From contig CAVIIX010000009.1 of assembly GCA_963643225.1 (NCBI GenBank), forward strand, positions 1-64,000: a stretch of DNA of 64,000 nucleotides, given 5' to 3'. This DNA is from UBA1258 sp963643225 (lineage in GTDB: Bacteria > Bacillota > Clostridia > Lachnospirales > Lachnospiraceae). The notes below the pieces were generated by a model. That model ran no database searches, was not told the DNA's origin, and saw only the letters and a program-made list of their open reading frames with translations. A program made the translations under genes and the position numbers. Positions 35,233-43,061 of this stretch are shown one piece after another; within the stretch, counting starts at the first letter, position 1, and each line of letters starts with the position of its first letter.

Positions 35233-36210
35233 TTATAGTCCTTTTAATTTTTTGTGGATTATACGAACACCCTTTGGTGCCACAGTCAAAAGCAGCAGAT
35301 ATATACGGTTTTTCCCTGTAAGATAATTATTCGTAATAGTCTCTGTTACATGTTTTCTTAAATATTTTACAATATTTTTATACTGAACATTGTCTTTATT
35401 CATCTGAGATACCGGAATATGCAGCAAATATTCCAGTCTTTGATATAAGCCAAAACGCATTGATATTTTAATTAACCCAGGAAAAGACTTTTTAACAATG
35501 CCTTCTACCATATCTGCGTTATCCACACTGTCTAAATATACCCTTGAGAAGGTGTTTTTATCTTCTTTTCTTGAATTACTACCCAATCTGTAGAATACAT
35601 GATATGCGTATCCAGGCTTACTCAACACACCTTTTATTTCCGTAAGCAGGTTTACAAGAAGATAAAAATCTTCATTTAATATGCCTTCCGGAAAGCGATT
35701 TTTGGGATTATCAAACATTTTTTTTGAAATTATTTTCGTGCAGAAGGAGCAGTCACCCTTATGCAGCAAAAGTTCCCTCATAAAGCTTTCACTATCGTAA
35801 AAAGTGTCTTCTTTAGGAGGAATGCATATATCTGGTAAAATGCTTCCTTCCACATCAATTTCATTTCTTCCTATTTGTATTATCTCTGCCGGAGCACCCT
35901 CGATAAGTCTTTCATACATAAAAGGTTCCACATAATCGTCACTGTCCACAAAGCCTATATAATCCCCGTGAGCCATGGAAATACCGGCATTTCTTGCGCT
36001 TGAGGACCCTCCGTTTTCTTTATGTATCACAACAATTCTTGAATCCTTTGCCGCCAGTTCATCGCATAATGCTCCGCTTGCGTCTGTCGAACCGTCATCC
36101 ACCAATATAATCTCAAGATTCTCATAGGTCTGAGATATTAAAGAATTAACGCATTTATTCAAATATTCCTTTGTGTTATATACAGGCACAATTATTGTTA
36201 TAAGCTTCAT
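35233..36210 (-). CDS. Family 2 glycosyltransferase
   Basis: GT-A fold enzyme of 325 residues. N terminus ITIIVPVYNTKEYLNKCVNSL, nucleotide-binding EIILVDDGSTDASG, the metal-binding DxD region GFVDSDDYVEP and a C-terminal helical part. It transfers a sugar from a nucleotide donor, probably to a surface polymer. It stands alone between repeats and the fic remnant. Donor and acceptor are unknown. Confidence 0.88.
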   Translation of the reverse strand: MKLITIIVPVYNTKEYLNKCVNSLISQTYENLEIILVDDGSTDASGALCDELAAKDSRIVVIHKENGGSSSARNAGISMAHGDYIGFVDSDDYVEPFMYERLIEGAPAEIIQIGRNEIDVEGSILPDICIPPKEDTFYDSESFMRELLLHKGDCSFCTKIISKKMFDNPKNRFPEGILNEDFYLLVNLLTEIKGVLSKPGYAYHVFYRLGSNSRKEDKNTFSRVYLDSVDNADMVEGIVKKSFPGLIKISMRFGLYQRLEYLLHIPVSQMNKDNVQYKNIVKYLRKHVTETITNNYLTGKNRIYLLLLTVAPKGVRIIHKKLKGL

Positions 36211-36333
36211 TCATATTTTCCCGTCTCATATTTTTGATATCAGTTAAAGTATCTCACATTTAATTAAACAATGCACTATTTTAATGCAACATTCTAACAT
36301 ACAGCCATTTTTACGCTGACCTTCAGTCACAGT

Positions 36334-36444
36334 CAATACTCGATTTTAAGTTCTGTGTAGCTTTGGTCTTTTAATGCCTTTTCGCGGTCATTACAGGCTG
36401 TTTCGTCTGATTCTACATACAAGCTCAGAAAAAAAGACCCGATG
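36334..36444 (-). pseudogene. Possible short coding remnant next to the fic fragment
   Basis: A 36-codon open stretch, HRVFFLSLYVESDETACNDR and onward to YTELKIEY, begins after a stop and has no start codon. It looks like the C-terminal end of a lost protein. No family is recognised. Confidence 0.2.
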
Positions 36445-36452
36445 CTACGCTA

Positions 36453-36743
36453 TCAATCATCGTCATATGGTATTCTGAAATAGTCCAGATACTTCTTGAA
36501 TCTGTCCTGCGCGGACAAGCAGGTGTCACGCAGATAACCTCGTTCGTTACTCCATTCTTTCAAGCCGCGGTAATAGAACATCTTGATGTCGTCTTCGATG
36601 ATGAATGGCACAATATTGTTGCGCAGGCATTCCTTAAAAAGAAGCAGACGTCCGACTCTGCCGTTTCCGTCCTGGAACGGATGTATACGCTCAAAACGAT
36701 AGTTAAAGTCAAACAAATCATCAGATGATTTATAAAAGCTCAA
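36453..36743 (-). pseudogene. Fic family protein, N-terminally truncated by a repeat
   Basis: The open frame holds the Fic core motif HPFQDGNGRVGRL, which transfers AMP or another nucleotide group to target hydroxyls. All helices normally found before this motif are missing. The first codons (TTG AGC TTT TAT AAA) come from the arm of a family A hairpin at 36729-36790, so the junction between repeat and fic lies within this frame. The remaining C-terminal part (WSNERGYLRDTCLSAQDRFKKYLDYF) fits Fic proteins. It is almost surely inactive. Confidence 0.78.
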
Positions 36744-36790
36744 GAAAACCCACTGCCTTTAGGCAGTGGGTTTTCTTGAGCTTTTATAAA
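36729..36790. repeat. Family A end hairpin, perfect 29-bp palindrome
   Basis: Only the hairpin module is present, but here both arms are complete: 29 bp (36729-36757) pair perfectly with 36762-36790 around a TTTA loop. Elsewhere only one arm reaches the TTTATAAA end. It interrupts the fic gene. Confidence 0.8.
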
Positions 36791-36837
36791 ATGTACACCC
36801 TTTGAATAAAAATTTAATTAAAATAAAAAAGAGTTTC

Positions 36838-36962
36838 GCTTGCGAAACTCTCGCGCCGAGCGTGGTTGCGCAGGCGACATATTCCTTACGCGCGAGTGCA
36901 CATCATTGGCACGCAGTGCCTTTTTTACAATATATGGAATTGCAACGCAATTTCCTATATCA
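36838..36962. repeat. Family B structured repeat, copy 3
   Basis: A 125-bp copy like 28909-29033, including the ATATGGAATTGCAACGCAAT hairpin. Its first bases form a 20-bp palindrome, GAGTTTCGCTTGCGAAACTC (36831-36850), which is not seen in the other copies. Confidence 0.7.
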
Positions 36963-37008
36963 TAAAAAAGCCGCAAACCTGCACTCAGCTAAGCTTACGA
37001 CTAATGAA

Positions 37009-37081
37009 TGCGCCTTCAGGGGCTCGAACCCTGGACACCCTGATTAAGAGTCAGGTGCTCTACCAACTGAGCTAAAGGCGC
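37009..37081 (-). tRNA. tRNA-Lys (anticodon CTT)
   Basis: Full cloverleaf on the minus strand: acceptor GCGCCTT/AAGGCGC with A discriminator, D arm GCTC-AGTTGGTAGA-GC, anticodon stem CCTGA/TCAGG with loop CTCTTAA (anticodon CTT), variable loop, and T arm CAGGG-TTCGAGC-CCTG. CCA is not encoded. It is a single gene flanked by repeats on one side and the tatD promoter region on the other. Confidence 0.95.
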
Positions 37082-37215
37082 GTATCTGTTTCACAACGCA
37101 AGTAAGAATATAACACAGAGAATTTATTTTTTCAACCCCTTTTCTTAAAAAAGTTTTATTTTTTTTTTATCTGTGCTAAAATGTTACGAAAACACGTAAT
37201 TAGTGAGGAAATACA

Positions 37216-37977
37216 ATGATTTTTGATTCGCACTCCCACTACGACGATGACGCCTTTAACGAAGATAGAGATTTGCTCCTGTCTACTTTAAAGGATAAAG
37301 GCGTCGGAGACATTATCTGCGCGGGCAGCAGCTTTGACTCTATTTATAAAATCGTAGACATATGCAATAAATATCCCTTTGCCCACATGACTTTCGGAAT
37401 CCACCCTGAAGACATTAAGGATCTGCCTTTAGAAAGACGTCCAGAGTTCGAAGCCTTAATCGATAAATATAAGCCTGTTGCCATTGGTGAAATCGGTCTT
37501 GATTATCATTATGAGTACTACGACCCAGAAGCTCAAAAGGAACTTTTTATTTACCAGCTTGAGCTTGCAAAAGAAAAAAATCTCCCTGTTATGATACATT
37601 CAAGAGATGCGGCAGAAGAAACCTTTGAAATAATCATGAATCACATGCCCGAAAGGAAAGGCGTCATTCACTGCTTTTCTTCTTCCTTTGAAATGGCAAC
37701 GCAGTACATTAACAAGGGCTTCTATATAGGAATCGGCGGAGTAGTCACCTTTAAAAATTCTAAAAAGCTTAAAGATGTGGCTGCAAGAATTCCGCTTTCT
37801 TCTATATTAATAGAAACAGACTGCCCCTACCTTGCACCAACCCCCTTCAGAGGCCAGCGTAACGATTCTTCCTATTTAACATATGTAGCAAAAGAAATTG
37901 CAGACCTGCGCGGCATTACCTCAAATGAAGTAATCAATGCAACCGAAAATAATGCACGCACGCTTTTTAACTTATAA
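37216..37977 (+). CDS. tatD: TatD family metal-dependent hydrolase
   Basis: TIM-barrel metallohydrolase of 253 residues, related to TatD DNases. The metal ligands are visible: DSHSHYDD at the start (His-x-His), GEIGLDYHY (Glu), MIHSRDA (His), VIHCFSS (His) and the Asp in ETDCPYLAP. It probably acts as a 3'-5' nuclease in DNA repair. Its stop codon lies in the first bases (TTATAAAAG) of a family A repeat. rsmA follows 148 bp later, an order common in Firmicutes. Confidence 0.93.
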   Translation: MIFDSHSHYDDDAFNEDRDLLLSTLKDKGVGDIICAGSSFDSIYKIVDICNKYPFAHMTFGIHPEDIKDLPLERRPEFEALIDKYKPVAIGEIGLDYHYEYYDPEAQKELFIYQLELAKEKNLPVMIHSRDAAEETFEIIMNHMPERKGVIHCFSSSFEMATQYINKGFYIGIGGVVTFKNSKKLKDVAARIPLSSILIETDCPYLAPTPFRGQRNDSSYLTYVAKEIADLRGITSNEVINATENNARTLFNL

Positions 37978-38114
37978 AAGCTCAAGAATACCTACTGCCT
38001 TTAGGCGGTGGGTGTTCTAGAACGATGTGCCAGGTTACAAGCCCAGCACCTCTCAAGGCACGTAGTGCCGCTTTTAGTAGAGTCGTAGCGAAGCGGATTA
38101 CGAATATAATTAAC
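37972..38114. repeat. Family A structured repeat between tatD and rsmA
   Basis: A 143-bp inverted copy that supplies the tatD stop codon at one end and ends 12 bp before the rsmA start at the other. The last bases read GCGGATTACGAATATAATTAAC; TATAAT there could act as a -10 box for rsmA. It fills the whole gap between the two genes. Confidence 0.75.
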
Positions 38115-38125
38115 AAGGAAAAACT

Positions 38126-38986
38126 ATGGCAAATTTAGGTATTATGGGAAACACTTTGGAAGTGCTTCAAAAATACAATTTTAATTTTCAAAAGAAATAC
38201 GGTCAGAATTTTTTAATTGATACAAATATTTTAGAGGGCATTATAAGAGGCGCCGAAATTACAAATGAGGATTGTGTGCTTGAAATCGGTCCAGGCATCG
38301 GCACCATGACACAGTACCTGTGTGAAAGTGCCAAATTTGTAATCGCCGTAGAAATCGATAAAAACCTTATACCGATTTTAAATGATACACTTTCTTTCTA
38401 TGATAATAAAATTATCATTAACGAAGACGTTTTAAAGGTTGATATAAACGAGCTTGCGCAAAAATACAATAACGGAAAACCTATAAAGGTGGTTGCAAAC
38501 CTTCCTTATTATATTACTACCCCCATCATCATGGGTTTGTTTGAAAGCCACGTGCCTCTTGAGAGCATTACCGTTATGGTGCAAAAGGAAGTAGCAGACA
38601 GAATGCAGGAAGGCCCGGGCTCTAAGGATTACGGTGCACTTTCTTTGGCTGTACAGTATTATTCAAAGCCTGAGGTTTTGATGATTGTATCTGCAAACTG
38701 CTTTATCCCCCGCCCTAATGTAGACAGCGCAGTTATAAGGCTTACAAGTCACAAGGAAAATCCCGTAAGCGTTAAAGATGAAGCTTTCATGTTTTCTTTA
38801 ATAAGAGCTTCCTTTAATCAGCGCAGAAAGACCTTAGTCAACGGTCTTACCAATGCAGGTATTAACGGTGTAGCAAAAGAAAACATTTTTAAAGCCCTTG
38901 AAAAAATGGACCTTCCCGCAACTGTCCGCGGTGAAACCCTTACTCTTACACAGTTTGCGCTTCTTTCAGACCTTTTAAAGCCTTAA
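38126..38986 (+). CDS. rsmA: 16S rRNA (adenine1518/1519-N6)-dimethyltransferase
   Basis: RsmA/KsgA dimethylates two adjacent adenines near the 3' end of 16S rRNA during 30S assembly. The 286-residue protein has QKKYGQNFLID, SAM motif I LEIGPGIGTMT, and the catalytic NLPYYITTPI. Erm-type resistance methylases share these motifs, but the QNFLID start, length and tatD context favour RsmA. AAGGA precedes the ATG, just outside the family A repeat. Confidence 0.94.
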   Translation: MANLGIMGNTLEVLQKYNFNFQKKYGQNFLIDTNILEGIIRGAEITNEDCVLEIGPGIGTMTQYLCESAKFVIAVEIDKNLIPILNDTLSFYDNKIIINEDVLKVDINELAQKYNNGKPIKVVANLPYYITTPIIMGLFESHVPLESITVMVQKEVADRMQEGPGSKDYGALSLAVQYYSKPEVLMIVSANCFIPRPNVDSAVIRLTSHKENPVSVKDEAFMFSLIRASFNQRRKTLVNGLTNAGINGVAKENIFKALEKMDLPATVRGETLTLTQFALLSDLLKP

Positions 38987-39012
38987 AATTTTTCTTTTTG
39001 CGGCTTATCACA

Positions 39013-39041
39013 TTGACTTTTATTTTGAATAAGAAGATAAT
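39013..39041 (+). promoter_or_regulatory. Sigma-A promoter of ilvE
   Basis: TTGACT (39013-39018) and GATAAT (39036-39041) are spaced by exactly 17 bp. They lie 55 bp upstream of the ilvE start, after the rsmA stop. Confidence 0.65.
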
Positions 39042-39096
39042 GTTTTTTAGAGTTTAGCGACTTAAATCGTTAAAGAGTATTAAGGAGGAAGCAATA

Positions 39097-40122
39097 ATGG
39101 AAAAGGCAAATATTGACTGGGCTAATATCGGCTTTGGCTATATTCCTACAGCAAAGAGATATGTGTCCAATTTTAAAGATGGAGCATGGGACGAGGGCGT
39201 TCTTACAGAAGATGACAAGGTAGTCATCAATGAATGTGCCGGAGTGCTTCAGTATGCACAGACCTGTTTTGAAGGATTAAAAGCATATACAACAGAGGAT
39301 GGTCATATCGTGTGCTTCCGTCCCGACTTAAACGCAGACAGAATGATTGATTCCTGCAAGCGTTTGGAAATGCCTGTATTTCCCAAGGATCGTTTTATCC
39401 AGGCAGTTTACGATGTAGTAGCAGCCAATGAAGCATATGTACCCCCCTACGGCTTTGGTGCTACACTTTATATCAGACCTTATATGTTTGGTTCTTCACC
39501 TGTTATCGGTGTTAAGCCCGCAGCAGAATATCAGTTCAGAATGTTTGCTACCCCTGTAGGTCCTTACTTTAAGGGCGGCGCAAAGCCTATTACAATTCGC
39601 GTATGTGACTACGACAGAGCTGCACCTCATGGCACAGGCCACATTAAAGCAGGTCTTAACTATGCAATGAGCTTGTATGCAATCTCAGATGCTCACAGAC
39701 AGGGCTTTGATGAAAACATGTACCTTGATGCTGCTACTCGCACAAAGGTGGAAGAAACAGGCGGTGCAAACTTCATGTTCATCACAAAGGATGGCAAATT
39801 CGTAACACCTAAGTCATCTACAATCCTTCCCTCCATTACCCGTCGTTCTCTTATGGTAGTTGCCAAGGAATATTTAGGACTTGAAGTTGAAGAAAGAGAA
39901 GTTTACTTCGACGAAGTTAAGGATATGGCTGAATGCGGTCTCTGCGGTACTGCAGCAGTTATCTCTCCAGTTGGCAAGATTGTTGACCACGGCAAGGAAA
40001 TCTGCATTCCTGCAGGTATGGAAGAAATGGGACCAATCACCAGAAAATTATACGATACTTTAACCGGTATCCAGATGGGTCGTATTGAAGCTCCTAAGGG
40101 TTGGATTCATGTAATCAAATAA
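39097..40122 (+). CDS. ilvE: Branched-chain amino acid aminotransferase
   Basis: Fold type IV PLP enzyme of 341 residues for the last step of leucine, isoleucine and valine synthesis and the first of their breakdown. The sequence shows AQTCFEGLKAY, the PLP-lysine region GTGHIKAGLNYA, and EETGGANFMFI. The length fits the longer IlvE group II. A strong AAGGAGG site precedes it. It has its own promoter and terminator, so it is a single-gene unit. No T-box leader is seen in the 110-bp spacer. Confidence 0.95.
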   Translation: MEKANIDWANIGFGYIPTAKRYVSNFKDGAWDEGVLTEDDKVVINECAGVLQYAQTCFEGLKAYTTEDGHIVCFRPDLNADRMIDSCKRLEMPVFPKDRFIQAVYDVVAANEAYVPPYGFGATLYIRPYMFGSSPVIGVKPAAEYQFRMFATPVGPYFKGGAKPITIRVCDYDRAAPHGTGHIKAGLNYAMSLYAISDAHRQGFDENMYLDAATRTKVEETGGANFMFITKDGKFVTPKSSTILPSITRRSLMVVAKEYLGLEVEEREVYFDEVKDMAECGLCGTAAVISPVGKIVDHGKEICIPAGMEEMGPITRKLYDTLTGIQMGRIEAPKGWIHVIK

Positions 40123-40130
40123 GTAACATC

Positions 40131-40161
40131 AAAAGACCCGCGTAAAATACGGGTCTTTTTT
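40131..40161 (+). terminator. Terminator of ilvE
   Basis: The stem AAAAGACCCG/CGGGTCTTTT is followed by T on the plus strand, 9 bp after the ilvE stop. Confidence 0.85.
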
Positions 40162-40217
40162 CATATTGACAATTTTAAATTAAAGGTTTAAATTTTATTT
40201 TGTTAAATAAATATTTA

Positions 40218-40316
40218 GCTAGGGGAGCAACTGCTGAGATTGAAGCTTTAAGCTTCTTGACCCTCATCACTTGAACCGGGTAATGCCGGCGTAAGGAAGC
40301 ATTCTTTACAGTCCCC
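40218..40316 (+). promoter_or_regulatory. TPP riboswitch upstream of thiT
   Basis: The leader has the conserved TPP aptamer strings: GGGGAGC, CTGAGAT, GACCCTCATCACTTGAACC, GGGTAATGCCGGCGTAAGGAAGC. The start GGGGA can pair with TCCCC just before the ribosome site (CAGGAGG), so translation control is plausible. High thiamine diphosphate would shut off thiT. Confidence 0.95.
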
Positions 40317-40344
40317 TCCTATAATTATCTCAGGAGGTTTTTTT

Positions 40345-40893
40345 ATGTCAAAAATCACAACCAAAAAAATCGTTTTCAGTGCGGTTTCAATCGCCCTGGC
40401 AACCGTAATTGCCAACTACATTAAACTCCCGAGTCTTCCTTTCGGAGGCTCCTCCACTCTTTTCAGTATGCTGTTCGTGACGCTCCCCGGATACTTTTTC
40501 GGTCCCGTAACCGGCCTTGCTGCTGCCATCGCTCACGGCATCATTCAGTTTATTTCAAATCCCTATGTAGTGCATCCACTTCAGGTGCTTTTAGACTATC
40601 CCTTAGCCTTCGGCGCCCTTGGTCTTTCAGGCTTCTTCTATAAAAAGAAGCATGCACTCATCATCGGTTATTCCGTTGGAGTGTTCGGAAGATTTGTTGT
40701 TGCTTCAATTTCAGGTCTTATTTTCTTTACCGAATACGTAGGCTCCCTTTCAGGCAACATGGCTGCAGCCTGGGCAAGCATCGCCTACAACCTTTCATAC
40801 ATTCTGCCTGAGTTCATTCTTACCTGCGTAATTTTATTATTACCTCCCGTTAAGAATGCAATAGGCTATGTTAAAAAGTTTACGCTTGAATAA
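40345..40893 (+). CDS. thiT: Thiamine ECF transporter S component
   Basis: ThiT binds thiamine outside and works with the shared ECF module. The 182-residue membrane protein has six hydrophobic segments and the ThiT signature around YVVHPLQVLLDYPLAFGALGLSG, which contributes thiamine-binding residues. The TPP riboswitch directly upstream confirms the substrate. A terminator follows at once, so it is a single-gene unit. Confidence 0.95.
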   Translation: MSKITTKKIVFSAVSIALATVIANYIKLPSLPFGGSSTLFSMLFVTLPGYFFGPVTGLAAAIAHGIIQFISNPYVVHPLQVLLDYPLAFGALGLSGFFYKKKHALIIGYSVGVFGRFVVASISGLIFFTEYVGSLSGNMAAAWASIAYNLSYILPEFILTCVILLLPPVKNAIGYVKKFTLE

Positions 40894-40897
40894 TTTA

Positions 40898-40928
40898 CGG
40901 CAGGAGAAAATCTCCTGCCGCTTTTTTT
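40898..40928 (+). terminator. Terminator of thiT
   Basis: The stem CGGCAGGAGA/TCTCCTGCCG is followed by a run of seven T. It also separates thiT from the convergent uracil permease gene. Confidence 0.9.
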
Positions 40929-40933
40929 ACCTG

Positions 40934-42241
40934 TTAGTTCTTCTTAATTGTAAGTACCTTGTTTGTAATAATACCAAGAATTAATGCACATGCAACCGAT
41001 GTGATGGTTACTGAGCCAAAGCTTACTACCATACCACCGATACCTGCGATTAAGATGGCAGATACGGTGAAAAGGTTTGCGTTGTCATCAAGATCAACCT
41101 TCTGAATCATCTTAAGACCTGATACTGCGATGAAGCCGTAAAGAGCTACACACACACCACCCATTACGCAGCCTGGAATTGTAGCAAGGAATGTTACGAA
41201 GGGAGCAAAGAAGGATGCTACGATAGCAAGGATAGCTGTTGCTAAAATTGTTACAACTGAAGCGTTACCGGAAATAGCTACGCAAGCAACTGATTCGCCG
41301 TATGTTGTGTTAGGGCAGCCACCAAAGAATGCACCTACCATTGAACCAACTCCGTCACCAAGTAAGGTTCTGTGAAGACCAGGCTCTTCTAAAAGTTCGG
41401 ATTCTATGATTGAAGATAAGTTCTTGTGGTCGGCAATATGCTCTGCAAATACTACGAATGCTACAGGAACATACGCTGCTGCAACTGTACCAATGTAAGC
41501 GGGGGTTACTTCTGAAAAGCCCTTGAAAGCTGTTACGAAAGTGAAATCAGGAACCCACTTCATTGATGAGAAAGCTGAGAAATCAACGACTACTAAAGCT
41601 GCGTTTCCTGTTGCATTACCGATAAGTGTAAAGATTGTAGCTACAATGTAGCCTGCGCAAATACCGATGATGAAAGGAATCATCTTCATCATCTTCTTAC
41701 CGAATACAGAACAAAGCATTGTTACGAAAAGTGTTACAAGACCACAAATGATGCATACATAAGTAGACGCTGTTGAGGGTGAACCTGTTAAATCACCGAT
41801 TGCATTTCCTGCAAGTGAAAGGCCAATGATTGCAACTGTCGGTCCGACTACTACTGCAGGCATAAGCTTGTTAATCCAGTTAACACCAACGCACTTAACG
41901 ATGATAGCGATAATTACATATACAAGGCCTGCAAAGAAAGCACCGAAGATGATACCTACATAGCCGGCAGCGGTTGAAGCAGCGGTTGCAAATGCTGCAA
42001 ACATTGAGCCGATGAAAGCAAAGGATGAACCTAAGAAAACAGGGCTCTTAAACTTTGTAAATAAAAGATAAACGATTGTACCAACGCCTGCACCAAATAA
42101 TGCAGCGGATGTTGACATATCGTTTCCGATGATTGCCGGTACCGCGATTGTTGCGGCAAGGATTGCAAGTAACTGCTGAAGAGCAAATACTAAAACTTTG
42201 CCGAAGCCGGGCTTGTCTTTTACGCCATAAGTAAGTTTCAT
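40934..42241 (-). CDS. Uracil-xanthine permease (NCS2, UraA-like)
   Basis: Nucleobase:cation symporter of 435 residues with about 14 membrane segments. The motifs AEHIADHKNLSSII and GDGVGSMVGAFFGGCPNTTYGESVA are those of the UraA/PyrP branch. I start at MKLTYGVKDKPG, which has GGAGGA upstream; ten extra codons in front lack support. It follows pyrR on the same strand with a gap of 77 bp and is likely read through from the pyrR attenuator, so uracil uptake would fall when pyrimidines are plentiful. Confidence 0.93.
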   Translation of the reverse strand: MKLTYGVKDKPGFGKVLVFALQQLLAILAATIAVPAIIGNDMSTSAALFGAGVGTIVYLLFTKFKSPVFLGSSFAFIGSMFAAFATAASTAAGYVGIIFGAFFAGLVYVIIAIIVKCVGVNWINKLMPAVVVGPTVAIIGLSLAGNAIGDLTGSPSTASTYVCIICGLVTLFVTMLCSVFGKKMMKMIPFIIGICAGYIVATIFTLIGNATGNAALVVVDFSAFSSMKWVPDFTFVTAFKGFSEVTPAYIGTVAAAYVPVAFVVFAEHIADHKNLSSIIESELLEEPGLHRTLLGDGVGSMVGAFFGGCPNTTYGESVACVAISGNASVVTILATAILAIVASFFAPFVTFLATIPGCVMGGVCVALYGFIAVSGLKMIQKVDLDDNANLFTVSAILIAGIGGMVVSFGSVTITSVACALILGIITNKVLTIKKN

Positions 42242-42318
42242 ATTAAATTTTCCTCCATATTCTGCACACACCGGTGCAATTTAATATTTATATAGTGAAA
42301 GGCATAAGTGCCTTAGTA

Positions 42319-42855
42319 CTACCCAAAAAGTTCAACGGCTCTTATTTCTTCAAAAGGCTGTATTCTTACGCTTATGCGCTCAGTCTTGGAGGTCGGAACG
42401 TTTTTACCAACATAATCGCCTCTTATGGGAAGCTCTCTGTGACCTCTGTCCACAAGCACCGCAAGCTGAATCTGAGAGGCTCTTCCATGTCTTAACACTG
42501 CCTCCATCGCTGCTCTTGCAGTACGTCCCGTGTAAAGCACGTCATCTACTAGAATTACCGTTTTTCCTTCTATATCAAAAGTAATCTGCGATTCATGTAT
42601 AACAGGCTCGCTTGAATCCCGTTCAAGGTCGTCTCTGTAATAGGTAATGTCTAAGGTTCCAAGTGGAACCTCCTGTCCTTCTATTTCAAGGATGTTTTTT
42701 GCTATTTCCGTAGCAATTGGCACGCCTCTTCTTTTAATACCTATGATGCAGAGATTTTCGCATCCGCCGTTTCTTTCTAAAATTTCATGAGCAATTCGTT
42801 TTAAAGCTCTTCCGATTGCTGCATCATCCATTAATGTTGCTTTGTAAACAGCCAT
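42319..42855 (-). CDS. pyrR: Bifunctional pyr operon regulator / uracil phosphoribosyltransferase
   Basis: PyrR binds UMP and pyr mRNA, promoting early termination, and also has uracil phosphoribosyltransferase activity. The 178-residue protein carries the PRPP motif VILVDDVLYTGRTARA and the RNA-binding basic residues of the family (AIGRALKRIAHEILER). AAGGTGG precedes the ATG. Its own leader has a PyrR-binding loop and terminator (42885-42998). It is paired with the uracil permease. Confidence 0.95.
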   Translation of the reverse strand: MAVYKATLMDDAAIGRALKRIAHEILERNGGCENLCIIGIKRRGVPIATEIAKNILEIEGQEVPLGTLDITYYRDDLERDSSEPVIHESQITFDIEGKTVILVDDVLYTGRTARAAMEAVLRHGRASQIQLAVLVDRGHRELPIRGDYVGKNVPTSKTERISVRIQPFEEIRAVELFG

Positions 42856-42884
42856 TAATCCACCTTAACCTTTAAAAACCATAA

Positions 42885-42998
42885 AGCAAAAAACGCCATG
42901 CACCTTAAGCGCATGGCGATATTTACACAATCAAGCCTGTTTTTTCAGACGTCGCAATATGTTATACCTTGCCGGCCTCTCTGTGCCACGCTTAAAGG
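42885..42998 (-). promoter_or_regulatory. PyrR-controlled attenuator in the pyrR leader
   Basis: On the minus strand the leader contains CACAGAGAGGCC within a stem (42967-42998), matching the PyrR binding loop consensus. Further down, CGCCATGC/GCATGGCG (42894-42901 with 42911-42918) forms a terminator followed by TTTTTT. UMP-bound PyrR would favour the terminator. Confidence 0.85.
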
Positions 42999-43061
42999 AA
43001 CTTTAATTTTGTACATTATTACACACTAAATAGGGTTTGTAAAGTGGATTTTTAAAATCCC

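Noticed and set aside
36453..36743. Intact Fic toxin
   Set aside because: The frame starts within a repeat and lacks every element upstream of the catalytic motif; no antitoxin partner is adjacent.
38987..39096. T-box leader before ilvE
   Set aside because: The spacer is only 110 bp, has a good promoter in the middle and lacks the T-box sequence.
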